NCBI GenBank assembly: GCA_023397045.1
Contig: JAEWUR010000476.1
Span: forward strand, 1 to 8,071
Direction: 5' to 3'
Length of the DNA: 8,071 nucleotides
From: Planctomycetota bacterium
GTDB taxonomy: Bacteria; Planctomycetota; Planctomycetia; Pirellulales; Thermoguttaceae
In this document: positions 5,929 through 8,071 of the stretch, piece after piece
How the letters are laid out: every line of letters starts with the position of its first letter
How positions within the stretch are numbered: position 1 is the stretch's first letter
Position numbers and translations under genes: made by a program
Notes under the pieces: model-generated
Told to the model about the DNA's origin: nothing
The model's input: only the letters and a program-made list of their open reading frames with translations
Database searches by the model: none

Positions 5929-7275
5929 TCAGGCAGCCATCGCATATCGTTCGGCCTTTCTACCGGAGAAGGCCTCGAACCTCTGAACGATGACATCGCA
6001 ATACAAAGGATCCAACTCCATCAAGAACGCTTTCCGATTGGTCTGCTCGGCGGCGATCAGCGTGCTTCCACTACCGCCGAACAGGTCGAGCACATTCTCA
6101 CCAGGCAGCGACGAATACTGCATCGCGCGGACGGCCAACTCGACAGGCTTTTCAGTCAAATGGATCATCTTCTGCGGGCTGACCTTTTTGATTTCCCAAA
6201 GATCTGTGGCATTGTTGGGACCGAAGAACTGATGTGCCGCGCCTTTTCTCCATCCGTAGAACGCAAGCTCAAACGCGCCCATGAAATCTTTTCTCGTCAA
6301 AACAGGATGGAGCTTATTCCACACAACCACTCCGCTGAGGTATAGGCCATCCGGTGAACCTCCCGAAGAGTGGCCGCTGGCGACCGGTCGCCCCGTGGCA
6401 GCCAAGGCCGGCGGATAGCTGGCGAGATTCGCGTAGCCGCCCCAGATATAAAATGCTCTTCCACGGTCCAAGACGCGAGCAATGTTACCGAACCACCCGT
6501 GTAACAGACGCTCAAACTCTTCGTCCGAGACAAAGTCATTTTCCAATGGACGATCTCTCGGACGCAACTTGCGAACGACGGGCTCGGTATTCTCAGGGTG
6601 CTGCAGCGCATTGGTTGCCTGTTGGCCAAAGGTGGCAAATGAACTGTTGCCGGCAGCGATTGCGGCCTTGCTCCGCGGTTCAACGCGAACATTGTACGGC
6701 GGGTCGGTATTCACTAGCTGAATCGTATTGCCATCCAGTAGGCGATCGACGTGTTCGGGATTGGCGCTGTCGCCACAGAGCAAACGATGGTTGCCGAGAA
6801 TCCACAAGTCGCCCGGCTTCGTGATCGCCTCGTCCGGCGGCTCGGGAACTTCGTCTGGATCGGTGAGACCGTCCTTCGCAGTCGTATCGAGCAACTTGGC
6901 AAGATCGTTGTCGGAAAATCCGAGCACTTTCAGATCAACGTTTACCGCCTGGAGTTCCGACAGTTCGATCGGTAACAACTCAAGGTTCCAGTCAGCGATC
7001 GTTGCCAACTGATTGTCGGCGATCCGAAACGCACGCACCTGCTCGGGCGTGAGGTCGTCAGCCTGGATAACCGGCACTTCGGCCAGTCCTAACTGCTTGG
7101 CCGCCCGAATCCGCGTGTGCCCGGCGATCAATATGCCATCGCGATCGACCAGAAGCGGAACCTTGAATCCGAACTGCCGAATGGATTCTGCGACCGGTCC
7201 AATGGCCGCGTCGTTATTCCGCGGGTTGCGATCGTATTCCTTCACCCGCTCGATCGGCCACAGTTCAACTTGCAT
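5929..7275 (-). CDS. ParB-like domain fused to beta-class DNA methyltransferase, 448 aa
   Basis: Methylates DNA, most likely adenine N6 (cytosine N4 is possible), using S-adenosylmethionine. Residues 1-90 are a ParB/Srx-like domain with ILIAGHTRIRAAK (48-60). The methyltransferase follows, with catalytic DPPY (191-194) before the SAM-binding DLFGGSGST (397-405), the order of the beta class; HLTEKPVEL (372-380) is the usual motif before it. The ATG at 7275 has GGAGG six bases upstream; the longer frame to 7398 runs through a terminator hairpin and the preceding gene. Fusions like this are common in phages and often lack a restriction partner, so protection from host restriction or regulation is likely. 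Residues 296-310 look like an extra in-frame insert between the usual YPP..L segment and LYLSGVVVWNK. I see no restriction enzyme nearby. Confidence 0.92.
   Translation of the reverse strand: MQVELWPIERVKEYDRNPRNNDAAIGPVAESIRQFGFKVPLLVDRDGILIAGHTRIRAAKQLGLAEVPVIQADDLTPEQVRAFRIADNQLATIADWNLELLPIELSELQAVNVDLKVLGFSDNDLAKLLDTTAKDGLTDPDEVPEPPDEAITKPGDLWILGNHRLLCGDSANPEHVDRLLDGNTIQLVNTDPPYNVRVEPRSKAAIAAGNSSFATFGQQATNALQHPENTEPVVRKLRPRDRPLENDFVSDEEFERLLHGWFGNIARVLDRGRAFYIWGGYANLASYPPALAATGRPVASGHSSGGSPDGLYLSGVVVWNKLHPVLTRKDFMGAFELAFYGWRKGAAHQFFGPNNATDLWEIKKVSPQKMIHLTEKPVELAVRAMQYSSLPGENVLDLFGGSGSTLIAAEQTNRKAFLMELDPLYCDVIVQRFEAFSGRKAERYAMAA
6346..6390 (-). repeat. Palindrome-bearing 45-bp in-frame insert in the methyltransferase
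   Basis: This segment encodes residues 296-310 of the methyltransferase, rich in Gly, Ser and Pro. In the related proteins I remember, the flanking parts (YPP..L and then LY[FL]S...W.K.HPVLTRKDFMG) are nearly adjacent. The insert's edge carries a perfect 14-bp palindrome, GGCGACCGGTCGCC (6379-6392). Because of the palindrome, both strands there can encode ATGRPVA. It resembles a short palindromic element that has entered a coding gene while keeping frame. Insert limits are approximate, and I found no second copy in this window. Confidence 0.45.
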
Positions 7276-7293
7276 TCTCGCCTCCGTTTGTAG

Positions 7294-7339
7294 AAAAAAT
7301 GGCGGATCAGATGGAATTGGCATTCCGTCTGATCCGCCA
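7294..7339 (-). terminator. Strong intrinsic terminator, or attenuator, before the methyltransferase
   Basis: On the minus strand a perfect 12-bp stem (TGGCGGATCAGA with TCTGATCCGCCA; 7328-7339 with 7300-7311) is extended, after one C-A mismatch, by five more pairs (GGAAT with ATTCC) and closed by a GCCA loop. Six T residues follow (7299-7294). It terminates transcription from the membrane-protein genes. It ends only 18 bases before the methyltransferase ATG, so the GGAGG site directly follows the T run and no promoter fits between them. Confidence 0.88.
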
Positions 7340-7357
7340 ATGAGCCTTCCTCTCGGA

Positions 7358-7651
7358 TCACGTCTCCAAAGTGCAGTGCCCGTCGTTCCGATCCGCAAGA
7401 ACGTCGTCCGGCATCAGGCACGGCCGCTGCAGAAGCTGGTCGCGGATGTCCTTCATCAGCATCCGCGTGTCGGTGGCGATCATGGCGACCGACTCGATGG
7501 CCCGGCTGTTGCCGGCGATCACGCGGTTGTTGTCTTTCAACACCCGCAGAAGCTGCTTGACCAACCAGACGTTGATGCCCAACAGCAGCAGGGCGAAGAC
7601 GGCGAACCCGCCTTGGATCAACGGCGACCAGACCTCGAAGACTTCGGCCAC
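7358..7651 (-). CDS. Small single-pass membrane protein with amphipathic tail, 97 aa
   Basis: A 97-residue protein with one strong membrane segment (about residues 11-31, FAVFALLLLGINVWLV) near the N-terminus, followed by a long polar helix (about 32-76) that could form a coiled coil, and a short charged tail. There is no cleavable signal peptide. The start is GTG at 7651, with AAAGGAG seven bases upstream. It begins one base after the stop of the neighbouring membrane protein gene, so they are expressed together. Small paired membrane proteins in phages are often holins or other lysis helpers, and the short TM plus long helix layout recalls haemolysin XhlA-type proteins, but I see no specific family motif and no endolysin in the window. 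Function open. Confidence 0.8.
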   Translation of the reverse strand: MAEVFEVWSPLIQGGFAVFALLLLGINVWLVKQLLRVLKDNNRVIAGNSRAIESVAMIATDTRMLMKDIRDQLLQRPCLMPDDVLADRNDGHCTLET

Positions 7652-7652
7652 G

Positions 7653-7949
7653 TCAATGCTCCTTTCGATGAACCCACCATTCCACCACCAACTTCACAAC
7701 GATCGGCAATGCGATGTTCATCAAAAACCACACCAACAGCGGATTGCCATAACGCGAGCGGATTCCAGCAGCCAGATACGACCGCATCCGCTCAATCTCA
7801 CAGCCGTCCCGGCACGAGCATTTCAAGTAATTGACACCATCGGCGATCATCCACCGGGCATCGCCCGGCCGCTGCCGCAGCCACCGGGATTGTCGCAACC
7901 CGGTGGCCAGCAGCAGGCCGACGGAGTCATTCGCTCCGGCCTCACTCAT
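7653..7949 (-). CDS. Small protein with C-terminal membrane anchor, 98 aa
   Basis: A 98-residue protein with a soluble N-terminal part of about 65 residues and one membrane helix near the C-terminus (about 70-89, LLVWFLMNIALPIVVKLVV), ending in a basic tail (HRKEH). Cys44, Cys46 and Cys50 lie close together as CSCRDGC, possibly a metal or disulphide site. The ATG at 7949 follows GGAGG with an 8-base gap and overlaps the stop of the preceding gene as ATGA, so translation is coupled. It does not match a family I know. As a tail-anchored neighbour of another small membrane protein, a role at the membrane (lysis, exclusion or virion-related) is possible but unproven. Confidence 0.78.
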   Translation of the reverse strand: MSEAGANDSVGLLLATGLRQSRWLRQRPGDARWMIADGVNYLKCSCRDGCEIERMRSYLAAGIRSRYGNPLLVWFLMNIALPIVVKLVVEWWVHRKEH

Positions 7950-8071
7950 CGGCGGAGCCTCCCGAGCAAACGAGGCCGATGCTCAATCACCGTCTCGGTA
8001 TGCCAAACGGTCTCGCGGCGCGTGGTCACGGAACTCTTGGGCTTCGGCGTTTCCGTCGGCCGATACGGGCA
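7946..8071 (-). CDS. C-terminal part of an unidentified gene (partial)
   Basis: An uninterrupted frame of 41 residues runs from the right edge to a TGA at 7948-7946. It is basic and rich in Pro, Thr and Arg (RPTETPKPKSS, then ETVWHTETVIEHRPRLL), like a flexible protein tail. Its stop overlaps the next ATG as ATGA, the same coupling used elsewhere in this island, which supports it being a real gene. The start and main body lie outside the window, so no family can be given. Confidence 0.6.
   Translation of the reverse strand, partial: CPYRPTETPKPKSSVTTRRETVWHTETVIEHRPRLLGRLRR

Noticed and set aside
7276..7398. A longer N-terminus for the methyltransferase, starting at 7398
   Set aside because: The extension would translate through the terminator hairpin and overlap the 97-aa gene, while the ATG at 7275 has a good GGAGG site and begins right at the ParB-like domain.
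7013..7834. A 273-codon plus-strand open frame over the membrane-protein genes and the hairpin
   Set aside because: It crosses the terminator and three minus-strand genes that have ribosome sites; its composition is typical of antisense reading.

Overview
The window looks like part of a prophage or prophage-derived island in a GC-rich bacterium. From remembered resemblance only (no search was possible), the terminase, the ParB-methyltransferase fusion and the small hypothetical proteins look most like those of Planctomycetota. I see no rRNA, tRNA, CRISPR array, transposase or integrase. Gene density is high, with mostly short intergenic gaps, Shine-Dalgarno-type ribosome sites and several coupled starts.

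Layout from right to left, because most genes lie on the minus strand. (1) 8071 to 7358: the tail of a gene cut by the window edge, then two small single-pass membrane proteins, all tightly packed. (2) 7339 to 7294: a strong intrinsic terminator hairpin on the minus strand, ending 18 bases before the start of the next gene. (3) 7275 to 5929: a ParB-like domain fused to a beta-class DNA methyltransferase, with an apparent 15-residue insert built around a 14-bp palindrome. (4) 5400 to 5911, plus strand: a type II toxin-antitoxin pair (addiction-module antitoxin plus RelE/ParE-type toxin) with its own near-consensus promoter. (5) 5290 to 4928: a DUF1937-type protein.

(6) 3435 to 4712, plus strand: three small genes, namely a conserved hypothetical, a zinc-ribbon protein, and a protein with an N-terminal beta-rich module, a Cys4 knuckle and a C-terminal HARE-HTH domain. 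They end at a clear intrinsic terminator. (7) 3297 to 556, minus strand, divergent from block 6 across a 137-bp control region: a small protein, the terminase large subunit (GpA/TerL type) and a small NrdR-like zinc-ribbon protein. All three overlap and are probably translationally coupled. (8) 461 to 201: an 86-residue hypothetical protein with its own near-perfect sigma70-type promoter. (9) 1 to 76: the C-terminal end of an unidentified plus-strand ORF.

The packaging motor (terminase) and the DNA modification gene fit a phage genome, and the two membrane proteins could be lysis genes. No portal, protease or capsid gene follows the terminase, so the island is either unusually arranged or incomplete. 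The most notable points are: the small protein upstream of the terminase appears to be a paralogue of the terminase's own N-terminal domain; the palindrome-bearing insert in the methyltransferase; the terminator abutting the methyltransferase ribosome site; and a HARE-HTH protein, a family linked to DNA modification, encoded close to a methyltransferase.
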